Shown here piece by piece: positions 46,001 to 55,112 of a DNA stretch of 64,000 bases. The DNA is taken from the NCBI RefSeq assembly GCF_001858025.1, contig NZ_LZQD01000005.1:257790-321789 (forward strand), in the 5' to 3' direction. Position numbers and translations under genes: made by a program. The notes under the pieces were generated by a model that saw only the letters and a program-made list of their open reading frames with translations, was not told the origin of the DNA and searched no databases. This DNA comes from Trichormus sp. NMC-1. GTDB lineage: Bacteria; Cyanobacteriota; Cyanobacteriia; Cyanobacteriales; Nostocaceae. Numbering within the stretch: position 1 is the first letter of the stretch; the number at the start of each line of letters is the position of its first letter.

Positions 46001-46540
46001 AACATCCACCTCTAACATATGCCCCACTGTATCGACTATCGTTTGCAAAATTTGCCTATAGTCCAGGGCGCTACGAATCGTATTAGTAACTGTATTTAGT
46101 AGCGATTCTCGCCGCAGTGTGCGAGTGAGTTCGCGGGTTCTGGTCTTGAGAACATTATGTGTATCCAAAGCTTGGCGGACCACAGCTTTGAGTTCTTCTG
46201 CTTCCCAAGGTTTAGTAACATATTTAAATACTTTGCCAGAGTTAATAGCTTCCACCAAGTCTTCGACATCAGTGTAGCCAGTTAAAATAATTCGGATAAT
46301 ATCTGGATATTGAGTTGCTGTCAGACTCAGAAATTCTGTACCGCTCATCATCGGCATCCGCTGATCTGAGATGATTACTGATATGTCTCCCTCTCTTGCC
46401 AGCAGTTCCAGTGCCGCAGGCCCAGAGTTAGCCCTCAGCACCTGATACTCGCGATAGAAGCTGCGGTAAAGCAAGTCTAGGTTGTCCGGCTCATCATCGA
46501 CAACCAAAATTTTCGGCTTACTGTTTGCTTGTGATGTCAT
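43025..46540 (-). CDS. cyaC: hybrid two-component adenylate cyclase (CyaC-like)
   Basis: A 1171-residue cytoplasmic protein. Order: REC1 (about 10-125, D in ISDQRMPMMSG), two GAFs (about 150-320 and 340-500), HisKA with His in NISHEFRTPITLIQG (about 545), HATPase (NLLSNAMKFTPEGG, DTGIGILPEQ, GSGLGLSLV), REC2 (about 820-940, D in IITDLMMPLVTG), and a class III cyclase catalytic domain (about 990-1165) with metal Asp in FSDIVGFT, substrate residues in VDKFMGDA and YTAIGPSVN. This is the REC-HK-REC-cyclase design of CyaC in Anabaena and Arthrospira, where phosphorelay controls cAMP synthesis, in Anabaena downstream of a phytochrome. The catalytic set looks complete. Confidence 0.9.
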   Translation of the reverse strand: MTSQANSKPKILVVDDEPDNLDLLYRSFYREYQVLRANSGPAALELLAREGDISVIISDQRMPMMSGTEFLSLTATQYPDIIRIILTGYTDVEDLVEAINSGKVFKYVTKPWEAEELKAVVRQALDTHNVLKTRTRELTRTLRRESLLNTVTNTIRSALDYRQILQTIVDTVGHMLEVDVCLLRPFQDEQLAAEGFIYQKTASDDEEEGGLEDGEIEEFLPSTPESLLAQTVWETREVQVIYNVAGDERIQNDRDRAAAFTNAKICSSLVVPLICQQELRAVLTLHKCYQSRTWGDDEVQLVSVVADQAALALSQAYAYEQVDALAKREALINTITRAIRSSLDPQDIFAAITQQLGQALNVDGCVLSLWTEEDEFVQCVGLYDSTEDFNNLRKNNFNSNHRTVTQHLPSSQAPIRKNPILQEILRTQEPVVITDITHSSSDVQAFDLPLKMRPRSLMVVPLIIDGQCIGSITLREGHKVRKWLLSEIELSKSVAAQAAIAVQQSRLYQKTREQAERLIQLDRQKTEFFQNISHEFRTPITLIQGPLESAVASGEGLSHAQSAIALRNSRRLLRLVNQLLDLQRLDAGRMQPSFRPCDMIEFVNQIVESFRLYCEKKGLQVITDLLECPLVYLDLEKFDKVLYNLLSNAMKFTPEGGTIRVRLYNEGNACIVQIQDTGIGILPEQIPHLFERFRQAEGSENRSYEGSGLGLSLVKELVELHGGRVKVQSVYGQGTQFTLRLLTGADHLPPEQVLHIPGELNTSRASVELADIEPVESTEDNLEFITRDLSSSPGILNSNRQLPAQSKTDQLILVVDDNPDMRSYVSTILRQNGYQVATARNGYEGYNIAQELHPGLIITDLMMPLVTGLEMIQMIRGDDNMRGIPIILLTAKVDEETRIEGTENGADAYLAKPFNDRELLAGAKNLLALKENEKRVLELNTYLTESVLKRFLPSALVQKAASGNLSLDLRPEPRLVTVLFSDIVGFTQLSNTLRSRKVAEVLNEYLEIMTKVVFNNGGTVDKFMGDAILALYGAPEELTPNEQVRRAIGTARGMQNALINLNKRWREQGIFETDGRNGVQFRCGIHQGTAVVGMFGSEQRADYTAIGPSVNIAARLQAAAVPGTILVSAAVADYLQEEEITKGSPLELKGIDETVLTFVVTPQPESFPAND

Positions 46541-47387
46541 GCACCGCTTTCCTGCTGCATCGGCAGTCGGATAAAGAATAATCTGATCAGATAGAGATAT
46601 TTCTGAATCAGGTAAGGTTTGAACATTTCGACCTAGAGACGATTGAGCTATATGACTGCTAGATATAGAACTTTTCCCTCACGGTAATTGTACTTACTAG
46701 CTAGTAATGATTGTTTTTAACTAATGGCACAGTGCAGTTAATTTCATAGTTATTTTCCCTTGATCTAGTTGATTTTTACTCACCAAATCTTCTCTTATCT
46801 CTTGTAATAACCTTTTTAGGCTCCATACAACGCTCCTAGATAGAGCCAACATAGCCATGAAGTTGTATATTAAGTTTTTCCATGCCAGCAGTTGTACTAA
46901 CACTGATAAGCCAATTTTATTTATGGTAGTCATGGTAGAGTCATGAATATTACAATATTCTTATTTCCAAGCCAAGTATACAATTAAACAAGTAATAATT
47001 TCCAATTTAGCCATCAGAACTAATAACGTAAGTTGCTAGTTAAGGAAAAGGTGACTTTTTACAAGAAGATAAGAGAGTTTAATCTAGAATTTGACTTTTT
47101 TCCCAAATCGTTACCCATTACCAACCTACACTAGATGACTGGCCAATTGGGTTAATACTAAGACAGGTAGTTTGGATAGGTTTTGCTACGCTTGTTGGTA
47201 CTCACCCTAGCCAGACCACCGTAAACTAGTTGTTTAATAAACATACCACTCATCTTTATATTCTCAAATCAAAGATATACATGGATGTAAATAAACCTAC
47301 TCAACCAGGTAGATTGATGAAACTAAAACTTCTGGCTTCTTTGAGGAGCGCAGCTTACAGAACCATAAAAAAAGTTTTACATTTTGT
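46541..47387. other. long intergenic stretch between cyaC and the acetyltransferase gene
   Basis: An 847-bp spacer between divergent genes. It contains a 70-codon minus-strand frame (46721-46933) without family resemblance, which I do not accept as a gene, and otherwise nothing recognisable. Promoters of both neighbours should be here. Confidence 0.4.
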
Positions 47388-48104
47388 ATGATTGCCGATC
47401 AATACGGAATTTGTCATCTGATGCCGAGTTGCTTTTGCCCGCAAATCACTCAGGTGTCTGAAAATGCACAGTCAATCTATCCTCAACTAGCTTTTCCATC
47501 CTGGTTTTTTCCCCCACATCCTCAACAGTCAGTCACAGAAGTTCCTATCCCAACTTCCCGGAAACTTCAAATCCGTGCAGCTACATCTGATGATTTGACT
47601 AGTATCGCCCAAATCATTGCGGAAAGCTTTCACTCCCAAACAGGTTTCTGGGGCTGGGCTTTTCCCTTATTACGTTTGGGTATTTACGAAGACTTAAGAA
47701 ATCGTTTAGCCTCAATATCACCTCATCACGTTTGTTTAGTCGCTGTTGACACAAGTATGGCGAGTACTGATAAAATATTGGGAACTGTAGAACTGGGAGT
47801 GCGTTTTAGTGATTCTTGGGCAAATGCTCACAAGTGTTTTCCTTACTTATCCAATTTAGCTGTCAACCCACAATACCGTAGGCATGGCGTGGCTTCCAGC
47901 TTATTGACTAGCTGTGAACAAGTGTGCCAAGAATGGGGATTTAAAGATTTATATCTCCACGTATTGGAAAATAACCATCAAGCTAGGCAACTTTATTTCA
48001 AGCTGGGATATCGTCGGGTACATAAAATAGAATCTCATTGGAATACCTTTTTCCTCAACCCCTCACGGCAGATTTTCTTGCATAAACACCTAAATAGAAC
48101 TTGA
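47388..48104 (+). CDS. GNAT-family N-acetyltransferase
   Basis: A 238-residue protein. The first 60 residues (MIADQYGICHLMPSCFCPQ...) are not domain-like; a later start at 47421 is possible. The GNAT fold covers about residues 63-238: IRAATSDDLTSIAQIIAESF, YLSNLAVNPQYRRHGVASSLL (acetyl-CoA loop R/QxxGxG/A type, here RRHGVAS) and LYLHVLENNHQARQLYFKLGYRRV. The substrate is unknown; this type resembles ribosomal-protein or small-molecule acetylases. It stands alone. Confidence 0.85.
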   Translation: MIADQYGICHLMPSCFCPQITQVSENAQSIYPQLAFPSWFFPPHPQQSVTEVPIPTSRKLQIRAATSDDLTSIAQIIAESFHSQTGFWGWAFPLLRLGIYEDLRNRLASISPHHVCLVAVDTSMASTDKILGTVELGVRFSDSWANAHKCFPYLSNLAVNPQYRRHGVASSLLTSCEQVCQEWGFKDLYLHVLENNHQARQLYFKLGYRRVHKIESHWNTFFLNPSRQIFLHKHLNRT

Positions 48105-48835
48105 ATAGGAGCAGGAGATGAGTTATTTTTTGACAAATAGATAAATTTATGGGCTAATTTACGGCTGTTTTATGTATCAGCCTGAAAATTAATTTTCAAA
48201 AGTCAAGAAACATGATACTCAGAAATTTTAGAAATGTTAATATCTAGGAAGACTCTGCTATAACTCAACTCCTAAGAACCTGTTGTGACAGTTAAACACG
48301 GGAGGATATGTCACTATGCATATAAATATCAGGTTTTTATGGAAAACATCGGCAAAACGGGCAGTTAGATAGAATTGGTGTAGTTTTGATCAATTCAGCA
48401 GATTGCAGATCAATGAGGTACAGAATCTAAATTGAAACCTAGACACATTCGCCTGTTGTACTCCTGACTCCTGAATTCTTCTGTATTGTGGATTTTTTTA
48501 GCTGGCTATTTTCAATAGAGTAAAAGTATATAACACAGATAACCCATAGCTGAAAAGTTTTTGGAATCCTCATACTAAATTAGCATTGAAGATTTCATCT
48601 TTATAAAAACTTTAAGAAAAGACTCGTACAGTTGAAGACAAATGCAGCTAAATCCCATAAAATGTGATTAACAATTGCCAAACAACGCTGATTTAGTTGG
48701 CAATGAAGCTAAATTTTCCCAAAAAAATCGTGAGAATATAAAGCCAGTCAGAAAAATTGATTTAACTAAACGGATAATTATTTGGATATCTAAAAGTGCA
48801 TAGCCTTAACACCGTCGTAGAAAATTTAAGAAAAC
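48105..48835. other. long intergenic stretch with a dispersed repeat
   Basis: A 731-bp spacer. Apart from the repeat copy at 48397-48485 I see no gene. The last 100 bp should carry the promoter of the next gene. Confidence 0.45.
48397..48485 (+). repeat. TATAGCA-family element, copy E (degenerate ends)
   Basis: Matches, in the same orientation, the reverse complement of copy F (51375-51466): GATTGCAGATCAATGAGGTA, CAGAATC, TTGAAACCTAGACA, and the ACTCCTGACTCCTGAATTC end. Its start reads CAGCAGATTGC in place of TATAGCAGATTGC. Confidence 0.7.
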
Positions 48836-49414
48836 ATGGATAGCGAACAACGCCGACGCTATCAGGCCGCTATGGTATCAACTTCTGGCGCTGAAACTGG
48901 TTTCGTGGATAAGCTGACCATGGGAGATGGAATTGAGCGTTGGCAATGCCCCCCGTCGGCATCGCAAAGATCTGACATTCTTGCGGCGCTGCATAGCGGA
49001 AAAGTTTTCATAGTTAATAGTCGAAGACGGAATGGGTTAATAGTCTTTAAAGGCTACCATGCAGAGTTCGCTGGGCCAGGAGCAATAGTAGGTGGGGATT
49101 ATGATCAAGATTGCCAATGTGTACTACCTATCGGCAATCTGTCGTTATTAACGCCTGAATCTCATGAAGATCGTCAGAAAGCTTACTTGATTAGGCGACA
49201 ATGGATTCGCTTGATTAAACAAATTACAGAAAACTCAGCTTCTGGGGAGCGAGTCCAAAAAATTATTGATCAATTTGAACAGTATTTTCCACCAGAAATA
49301 GTTGCTGATCTGCCGGATGCGGCCTTTGCTATGTTAGTAGGTGTGCTGCCGCAAACGGTGGCGATAGTTCGTCGTTTGGGCAGTGATGGAGATGGCTATT
49401 TTGGTTACGAATAG
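48836..49414 (+). CDS. conserved cyanobacterial protein of unknown function
   Basis: A 192-residue soluble protein starting at the ATG at 48836. It has a compact N-terminal half with KLTMGDGIERWQCPPSASQRSDILAALHSGKVFIVNSRRRNGLIVFKG and a helical C-terminal half (EDRQKAYLIRRQWIRLIKQITE...VQKIIDQFEQYFPPEIVADLPDAAFAMLVGVLPQTVAIVRRL). The strong, ordered sequence suggests a conserved function, but I cannot name it. It converges with hisC, whose stop abuts it directly. Confidence 0.72.
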   Translation: MDSEQRRRYQAAMVSTSGAETGFVDKLTMGDGIERWQCPPSASQRSDILAALHSGKVFIVNSRRRNGLIVFKGYHAEFAGPGAIVGGDYDQDCQCVLPIGNLSLLTPESHEDRQKAYLIRRQWIRLIKQITENSASGERVQKIIDQFEQYFPPEIVADLPDAAFAMLVGVLPQTVAIVRRLGSDGDGYFGYE

Positions 49415-50560
49415 TTAATCCAGAGTTGCTAAAGCCGTTTGTAATCGGTTTAAGGTATGAGTGTTTTCTGTGGGTGTTCCTACAGTAATTCGCAATCCCC
49501 CAGGAAGTAATCTGACAAGAGTTCCTTGATTTCTGAGTGTTTGGTGAAGACTTTTTAAAGTAGTATCTGCTGGGTGAGAAGCATTTGGTTGAAGACGCAG
49601 GTAAATAAAGTTAGTATCGCTGGCTGTAATCTCTAATAAGGGATGTGGGGATAAAGCGGTGATAAGTTTGCTGCGTTCACTGAGAGTTTCGGGAATTGAC
49701 TCCAGCAAAAGTTGGCGATTTTGTAAAGCAACTAAGGCAGAAGCAATAGAAAAACTGGGAAGATTGTAGGGGAGACGGACTTTTTCTAAAATAGCGATCG
49801 CATCTGGATTCCCTACACAATAGCCCACACGCATAGCTGCTAACCGGAAAGCTTTGGAAAAAGTCCGCAGCACTACCCAATTCGGACGTTGTACTAATTC
49901 CCCAACTAAGGTAGTTTGGCTAAATTCAAAGTAAGCTTCATCAATAACTACTAAAATTTCCTCTGGTAAACTCCTTAACCATGTCAATTCAGCCGCAGTT
50001 AAACAATTGGCGGTAGGGGAATTGGGGTGAACGACGAAAACTACGCGAATGGGGGGATGTTGAGTGGCTTCAAGGGCTGATTGTGCGGCTTTTAAGTCTA
50101 TTTCAAAATTGCTTTCATCTCTACCCACCGTTACCACAGAAATGCCCAGGGTTTGCGCCAAAATCGCGTACATGGAAAAAGTGGGGTTGGCAACTAAAAT
50201 AGAGCCTTCTGAGCCTAAACAAGTGGCAATCAATAAAGAACGGATAAGTTCATCGGAACCATTACCGACGGAAATATTCGCAGCAGTAATAACAGAGGAT
50301 GAAAGATTAGCTGACTCATTGACATATTCGGCGATCGCATCTTTGAGTGTCTCATGTCCACCATCAGGGTAACGATTGCTTTCAATCACTTGCCCAAAAG
50401 TCCATGCCAGTTTTTCTTTAATCTCCACTGGTAAATCATAAGGACTTTCATTGGTATCTAGCCGATCAAATTGGATGGCGACTGGTTCGGCTGTATCGCT
50501 GCTGGGGTGGGGTTTATAGGCAGTAAATTGGGCTAAATCTGAACGAATGAAGGGAAGCAT
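49415..50560 (-). CDS. hisC: histidinol-phosphate aminotransferase
   Basis: A 381-residue PLP enzyme of histidine synthesis that transaminates imidazole acetol phosphate. Visible: [11 protein letters not shown] (N-terminal substrate loop), [21 protein letters not shown]-like [21 protein letters not shown] lysine in [15 protein letters not shown], and the C-terminal [14 protein letters not shown] that binds phosphate. Class II aminotransferase of HisC type; a Phe/Tyr aminotransferase role is possible. The gene is not in a his operon. Confidence 0.92.
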   Translation of the reverse strand: MLPFIRSDLAQFTAYKPHPSSDTAEPVAIQFDRLDTNESPYDLPVEIKEKLAWTFGQVIESNRYPDGGHETLKDAIAEYVNESANLSSSVITAANISVGNGSDELIRSLLIATCLGSEGSILVANPTFSMYAILAQTLGISVVTVGRDESNFEIDLKAAQSALEATQHPPIRVVFVVHPNSPTANCLTAAELTWLRSLPEEILVVIDEAYFEFSQTTLVGELVQRPNWVVLRTFSKAFRLAAMRVGYCVGNPDAIAILEKVRLPYNLPSFSIASALVALQNRQLLLESIPETLSERSKLITALSPHPLLEITASDTNFIYLRLQPNASHPADTTLKSLHQTLRNQGTLVRLLPGGLRITVGTPTENTHTLNRLQTALATLD

Positions 50561-50570
50561 ATTAATTTTA

Positions 50571-50611
50571 GATTTGATTTAGATTTGATTTAGATTTGAG
50601 ATTTTACTTTA
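50571..50611. repeat. TTTAGATTTGA tandem repeats
   Basis: Three to four 11-12-bp units of GATTTAGATTT between hisC and the TATAGCA copy B. Confidence 0.6.
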
Positions 50612-50614
50612 AGG

Positions 50615-50719
50615 TATAGCAACGGACAAAGCGGTTAGGACATTAATCAATGCTAAAACTTAGACCATAAAAGACTTCTAGCACTGTCACCTGTCACCTG
50701 TTCCCTGTCACCTGCTATA
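50615..50719 (+). repeat. TATAGCA-ended dispersed element, copy B
   Basis: 105 bp, TATAGCA (50615-50621) to TGCTATA (50713-50719). Its interior GGTTAGGACAT-TAATCAATG-CTAAAAC, and the terminal TCACCTGTCACCTGTTCCCTG array, match copy A. The final base pairs overlap the stop of the YqiA-like gene. Confidence 0.8.
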
Positions 50720-51350
50720 GTTGACAAAATGAGTGAATTGCCTGCCAAATTTCGGTGCTGACGTTTCCCAAAGCGTGATCGCTATCTAGTTCTACTAATT
50801 TTACCCAAGGACGGGAACTCGCAAATTCACGACTAGCGGTAATGGGAATAACTTCATCTTCTGTACCATGCAGAATCAATGTGGGAATCGGACGTTGGAG
50901 ATTTTTTTCTTGGTATTGGGCAGCATCTGTGACGAAATTGTAACTTAGAGGTAATTCTCGTTTTTCCCCAGAGTGATGTACTAAAAGATATTGTTCTTTT
51001 TGCCAACGTTTTAAAGCTTCTTCTCCTAACTTGGGCAACCAATGGGATAAAAACCCAAAAGCTGGTGCTAATAAAACTAAGCGTTGCACTTGTGGGTATT
51101 GTTCCCCTAAATGAGCCGATGTCAAACCACCTAAACTAGAACCAATCAGGGTTACAGGTGCAGAATTACTGAATTCAGCAGCGACTTGATTTAGCTGACG
51201 AGTGATTGTTAACTGGGAAAAATCGCCAGCATTTAAATCGGGAATTTTCAGCTTGATGTGAAGTTGGGTAAAGCGATCGCTGATATCCTGTGCTTTAGTA
51301 GATTTAGGGCTAGATGCAAAGCCATGAAGATAAATAAAAGAATTTAACAT
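50715..51350 (-). CDS. YqiA/YcfP-family alpha/beta hydrolase
   Basis: A 211-residue esterase-like protein. It begins with FIYLHGFASSPKSTKAQ, has the nucleophile elbow GSSLGG (Ser near 92), acid in LHGTEDEVIPI and His in DSDHALGN. It resembles E. coli YqiA, an acyl-CoA/palmitoyl ester hydrolase. The substrate here is unknown. The last codons, CQL then the stop, overlap repeat copy B, so the repeat provides the gene's end. Confidence 0.85.
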   Translation of the reverse strand: MLNSFIYLHGFASSPKSTKAQDISDRFTQLHIKLKIPDLNAGDFSQLTITRQLNQVAAEFSNSAPVTLIGSSLGGLTSAHLGEQYPQVQRLVLLAPAFGFLSHWLPKLGEEALKRWQKEQYLLVHHSGEKRELPLSYNFVTDAAQYQEKNLQRPIPTLILHGTEDEVIPITASREFASSRPWVKLVELDSDHALGNVSTEIWQAIHSFCQL

Positions 51351-51374
51351 ATAACAGTCAACCCCTTGGGGGAA

Positions 51375-51466
51375 TTACAGCAGAATTCAGGAGTCAGGAG
51401 TAAAACTGGCTTGCTGTCTAGGTTTCAATTTTGATTCTGTACCTCATTGATCTGCAATCTGCTATA
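51375..51466 (-). repeat. TATAGCA-ended dispersed element, copy F
   Basis: On the minus strand it begins TATAGCAG (51466) and ends CTGCTGTA (51376). Heptamers ACTCCTG-ACTCCTG lie next to the 3' end. Its core AAACCTAGACA is shared with copies A and E. Confidence 0.75.
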
Positions 51467-51595
51467 AAAATTAAAAATTAAGAATTAAAAATTTAAAATT
51501 AACGTCCCTATCAATATAGTTAGGGGCTTGAAACCCAGTATTCGGGCAGGATTTCACGACTGTTCCCTATTCCCTCCCCGAAGGACTCTCCTCAG

Positions 51596-52414
51596 CTAAT
51601 GACTAATCCAATCACTCCAACTCCCAGCATAAAGTTTACCGGTAGAAATTCCCGCAATTTCTAAAGACAGTAAATTCACACAAGCCGTAACACCGGAACC
51701 ACAATAAACTAAAATTTCTTTAGCGGTTTCTAACTGTTCCCATCTTTGATGTTGTTCTGATTGGGGGAGTAAACAGCCATTCGCGTCGGTGACTTCTTGC
51801 CAAGGATAGTTGACAGCACCGGGAATATGACCGGCAATTTTATCAATGGGTTCTCGTTCTCCACGATAGCGATCGCTCTCCCTTGAATCTACCAAAACTA
51901 CATCTGGACGATCTTTGCGATTTTTTACATAAGTATAATCTACAACTTTTTGCCCTTGTAATTGCGGAATAAATAGCCCCTTTTGAGATGTTGGAATCAC
52001 ATCGGAAACCGGATATCCAGCTTTTTGCCAACCTGCAAACCCACCATCTAAAACGGCTACTTGCTCATGTCCTAAATACCGTAATAACCACCATAAACGA
52101 GATGCAAACGCCAACCGAGAATCATCATAGGTAACTACCAGAGTTTTTTGGTAATTAACTCCGATTTTCGCTAATTTATCAGCTAAATCATTGATATTAG
52201 GTAAAGGATGTCTTCCCCCATGTTCTGCCACAGGACTAGATAAATCTTGATTTAAATCTAAATAATAAGCTCCTGCTATGTGACTTTCTTGATATTGCTT
52301 TTGTCCCAGTTGTGAATCAGCCAGAGAAAAGCGACAATCGACAATTACAACTTGAGAATCGTTAAGATGTTCAAATAACCATTTGGGAGAAACAACAACT
52401 GTGGTAGGACTCAT
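51596..52414 (-). CDS. sulfurtransferase (tandem rhodanese, 3-mercaptopyruvate type)
   Basis: A 272-residue protein with two rhodanese domains: an inactive N-terminal one (residues about 1-130, VIVDCRFSL) and a catalytic C-terminal one with the persulfide Cys in VYCGSGVTACV (near 238). The CGSGVTA loop is typical of 3-mercaptopyruvate sulfurtransferases rather than thiosulfate ones (CRKGVTA). It transfers sulfur to thiols or cyanide. It is divergent from mnmD, with 35 bp between. Confidence 0.92.
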   Translation of the reverse strand: MSPTTVVVSPKWLFEHLNDSQVVIVDCRFSLADSQLGQKQYQESHIAGAYYLDLNQDLSSPVAEHGGRHPLPNINDLADKLAKIGVNYQKTLVVTYDDSRLAFASRLWWLLRYLGHEQVAVLDGGFAGWQKAGYPVSDVIPTSQKGLFIPQLQGQKVVDYTYVKNRKDRPDVVLVDSRESDRYRGEREPIDKIAGHIPGAVNYPWQEVTDANGCLLPQSEQHQRWEQLETAKEILVYCGSGVTACVNLLSLEIAGISTGKLYAGSWSDWISH

Positions 52415-52449
52415 TAGTTATTAATGATTAGTTTAGTATTACGAACAAA

Positions 52450-53355
52450 ATGTCATATTCAGATAATTTTACACCCCAACAAACACAAGATGGTTCTTTT
52501 ACCTTCTTTTCCGAAGAATTTGACGAGGCTTTTCATAGCCATTATGGAGCTAGACAAGAGAGTTATTTGAAGTTTGCACTTCCTACTCAAGTGCAGAAAG
52601 CAGCCGGAAATGGAATAGTCAGGATTTTAGATGTTTGTTATGGTCTAGGATACAACACAGCCGCAGCGTTACAAGTAATTTGGGAAGCAAATCCCATTTG
52701 TTATGTTGAAGTCATTGGTTTAGAACTAAATCCAGAAGTCCCAAAAGCAGCCATTAACCAGCGTATATTCTATGATTGGGACTACGCGTTCAGACAAACC
52801 TTGACCGAACTAGCTTTTGGGCATCAATCTTATACAGAACGCTTAAAAGCAAAGTTACTCATAGGTGATGCTAGAGAATCAATTCAATTAGTACATCAGT
52901 CAGGTTTCCAAGCTGATGCTATTTTTCTTGATCCCTTTTCACCACCGCATTGTCCACAATTATGGACTGTGGAATTTATACAAAAAGTCGCCTTGTGTTT
53001 ACATCAAAATGGCTTACTAGCGACTTATTCCTGTGCTGCGGCTGTACGCACTGCACTTTTAGCAGCTGGCTTAGTCATAGGTTCTACCACACCCATAGGA
53101 AGACAGACACCTGGTACCATAGCCGGATATCCCAGAGATGAGTCGGTGGATAATTGGGGAGATGAGGAGGAAGAAATTCGTCCTCTTCCCCCTCTTTCAG
53201 AAGAGGAAAAAGAACATTTACAAACTCGTGCGGCTATTCCTTACCGTGATCCCCAATTGAGGGATGCTGCGGAAGTTATAATTATGCGAAGACAACAAGA
53301 ACAACAAGCCTCTATTTTAGAAACTAGCTCTCAATGGAAAAAAAGGTGGAGTTAA
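52450..53355 (+). CDS. mnmD: tRNA 5-methylaminomethyl-2-thiouridine methyltransferase (MnmD)
   Basis: A 301-residue methyltransferase, the stand-alone counterpart of the N-terminal MnmC2 domain. Signature: TQDGSFTFFSEEFDEAFHSHYGARQES, the SAM motif ILDVCYGLGYNTAAAL, LLIGDARESI and the IFLDPFSPPHCPQLWT motif. It would methylate nm5s2U34 of tRNAs for Lys, Glu and Gln. No MnmC1 oxidase is fused, as usual in cyanobacteria. The C-terminus ends in a charged tail. Confidence 0.9.
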   Translation: MSYSDNFTPQQTQDGSFTFFSEEFDEAFHSHYGARQESYLKFALPTQVQKAAGNGIVRILDVCYGLGYNTAAALQVIWEANPICYVEVIGLELNPEVPKAAINQRIFYDWDYAFRQTLTELAFGHQSYTERLKAKLLIGDARESIQLVHQSGFQADAIFLDPFSPPHCPQLWTVEFIQKVALCLHQNGLLATYSCAAAVRTALLAAGLVIGSTTPIGRQTPGTIAGYPRDESVDNWGDEEEEIRPLPPLSEEEKEHLQTRAAIPYRDPQLRDAAEVIIMRRQQEQQASILETSSQWKKRWS

Positions 53356-53399
53356 AATATTTTGTAATTAGTGTGAGATACAAACACCCCACCCCCAAC

Positions 53400-53423
53400 C
53401 CCCTCCCCGCAAGCGAGGAGGGG
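53400..53423. terminator. GC-rich hairpin downstream of mnmD
   Basis: CCCCTCC (53400-53406) and GGAGGGG (53417-53423) around CCGCAAGCGA. It is the dispersed repeat also found in pbpC and may serve as a terminator for mnmD, although the T-run is missing. Confidence 0.5.
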
Positions 53424-53567
53424 ACTATGATGTACTGGATCTAATGTAATTAGGGAACGCTATATAATTTATGAAAATTTCAGTATGTATTGATTAACTG
53501 ATATGATTTTAGTCTGAATCGGAAAATACTAAAAATATTCATCATTGAAATTTACTGATACTTAATT

Positions 53568-54968
53568 ATGGTTGTTGTAGCAATTCTCGCGGCAGGAAAA
53601 GGAACAAGAATGAAATCAAACCTGCCTAAAGTTTTACATTCTTTAGGTGGAAAATCTTTAGTTGAGAGAGTTATTGAAAGCGTCGAACCCTTTTCACCTG
53701 AACGGAGATTAGTAATTGTTGGCTATCAATCCCAACAAGTGAAAACGGCAATGGCGGAAATTCCTGGTTTAGAGTTTGTGGAACAGACTTTACAATTAGG
53801 TACAGGTCATGCTATCCAACAATTACTTCCCTATTTGGAAGGTTATACTGGGGATTTGCTGATTTTGAATGGTGATGTACCTTTGTTGCGTGCAGAAACT
53901 CTGAAAAACCTGTTACAAACCCATCAAGAAAATCAAAATTCTTGTACTATTCTCTCTGCACAGTTATCCAATCCCCAAGGTTACGGAAGAGTTTTTTGTG
54001 ATTGTGACGGTATTGTGCAGAAAATAGTAGAAGATAAAGATTGCACTTCTAACCAAAGAGAAAATAACCGCGTTAATGCTGGTATTTACTGTTTCCGTTG
54101 GCCAGATTTAGCAAAGTTTTTGCCTCATTTAGCAGCAAATAATGCCCAGAAAGAATATTATCTTACAGATGCCGTTACTGAAGTGGGAAAAGTAATGGCT
54201 GTAGATGTGGAAGATTACCAAGAAATTTTAGGAATTAATGACAGATTACAATTAGCCACAGCTAACGATATTTTGCAAAGACGCATTAAGGAAAAATGGC
54301 TTTTAGCTGGTGTAACGCTAATTGATCCTGCAAGTATTACCATTGATGAAACGGTGGAATTACAACCAGATGTGATTATTGAACCGCAAACGCACCTGCG
54401 CGGTAAAACTATGATTCAGTCCGGTAGTCGCATTGGCCCTGGTAGTTTAATTGAAAATAGCGAATTGGGTCAAAATGTCACTGTGCAGTATTCTGTAGTC
54501 ACAGATAGCGTTGTGCAAGCAGAAACTCGCATTGGTCCCTATGCTCATTTGCGCGGTCATTCTGAGGTAGGTGCTGGTTGTCGAATTGGTAATTTTGTCG
54601 AGTTGAAGAATACCCAATTAGGCGATCGCACTAATGTAGCTCATTTATCCTATTTAGGCGATACTACAACCGGAACTCAGGTAAATATTGGTGCAGGGAC
54701 AATCACCGCCAACTACGACGGAGTAAAGAAACATAGAACTAAAATAGGCGATCGCACCAAAACAGGTTCTAATAGTGTGTTAGTTGCACCTATTACTGTG
54801 GGAAATGATGTTTATATAGCCGCAGGTTCCACAGTAACGGAAGATGTAGAAAACGATGCTTTAGTAATTGCCAGAAGTCGTCAGGTAGTTAAACCAGGTT
54901 GGAAGAGAAAAACTGAAAATTCTAGCAGGAGTCAGGAGTCAGGAGTCAGGAGTAAAACCCTCTTTTAG
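53568..54968 (+). CDS. glmU: bifunctional UDP-GlcNAc pyrophosphorylase / GlcN-1-P acetyltransferase
   Basis: A 466-residue enzyme making UDP-N-acetylglucosamine for peptidoglycan. The uridyltransferase domain (1-225) has [18 protein letters not shown] and the metal-binding NGDVP; the left-handed beta-helix (230-450) has hexapeptide repeats and the acetyltransferase His region ([32 protein letters not shown]). The last 15 residues ([15 protein letters not shown]) are encoded by repeat copy D. The normal enzyme ends near GWKRK, so the tail is extra but harmless in appearance. Confidence 0.96.
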   Translation: MVVVAILAAGKGTRMKSNLPKVLHSLGGKSLVERVIESVEPFSPERRLVIVGYQSQQVKTAMAEIPGLEFVEQTLQLGTGHAIQQLLPYLEGYTGDLLILNGDVPLLRAETLKNLLQTHQENQNSCTILSAQLSNPQGYGRVFCDCDGIVQKIVEDKDCTSNQRENNRVNAGIYCFRWPDLAKFLPHLAANNAQKEYYLTDAVTEVGKVMAVDVEDYQEILGINDRLQLATANDILQRRIKEKWLLAGVTLIDPASITIDETVELQPDVIIEPQTHLRGKTMIQSGSRIGPGSLIENSELGQNVTVQYSVVTDSVVQAETRIGPYAHLRGHSEVGAGCRIGNFVELKNTQLGDRTNVAHLSYLGDTTTGTQVNIGAGTITANYDGVKKHRTKIGDRTKTGSNSVLVAPITVGNDVYIAAGSTVTEDVENDALVIARSRQVVKPGWKRKTENSSRSQESGVRSKTLF

Positions 54969-55017
54969 TGAGAGTTCCATTATCAATTGATGTCCTAACC
55001 ACCCTGTCCACGGCTTT
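54922..55017 (-). repeat. TATAGCA-family element, copy D, overlapping the glmU 3' end
   Basis: In reverse orientation it matches copy C: GCCGTGGACAGGGTGGTTAG, GACATCAATTGATAATG, AGAGGGTTTTACTCCTG, with three ACTCCTG heptamers. It starts inside codon 452 of glmU and supplies the stop. Confidence 0.8.
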
Positions 55018-55029
55018 AAGATTTTGTAG

Positions 55030-55048
55030 GGTGCGTTCGGAACGCACC
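55030..55048. terminator. near-perfect palindrome between convergent glmU and iaaA
   Basis: GGTGCGTTC and GAACGCACC around a single G. A bidirectional terminator is plausible; the same sequence family occurs elsewhere in cyanobacterial genomes. Confidence 0.5.
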
Positions 55049-55112
55049 TCAAAAAACCTCAGCGAACCTCTGCGCTAACCTCAGCGTCCCTCTGCGTTTA
55101 AAAAAATCCTCC

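Noticed and set aside
46721-46933. 70-codon minus-strand ORF upstream of cyaC (MTTINKIGLSVLVQLL...)
   Set aside because: No ribosome site, no family pattern, and it lies in a repeat-free spacer where a frame of this length is expected by chance.
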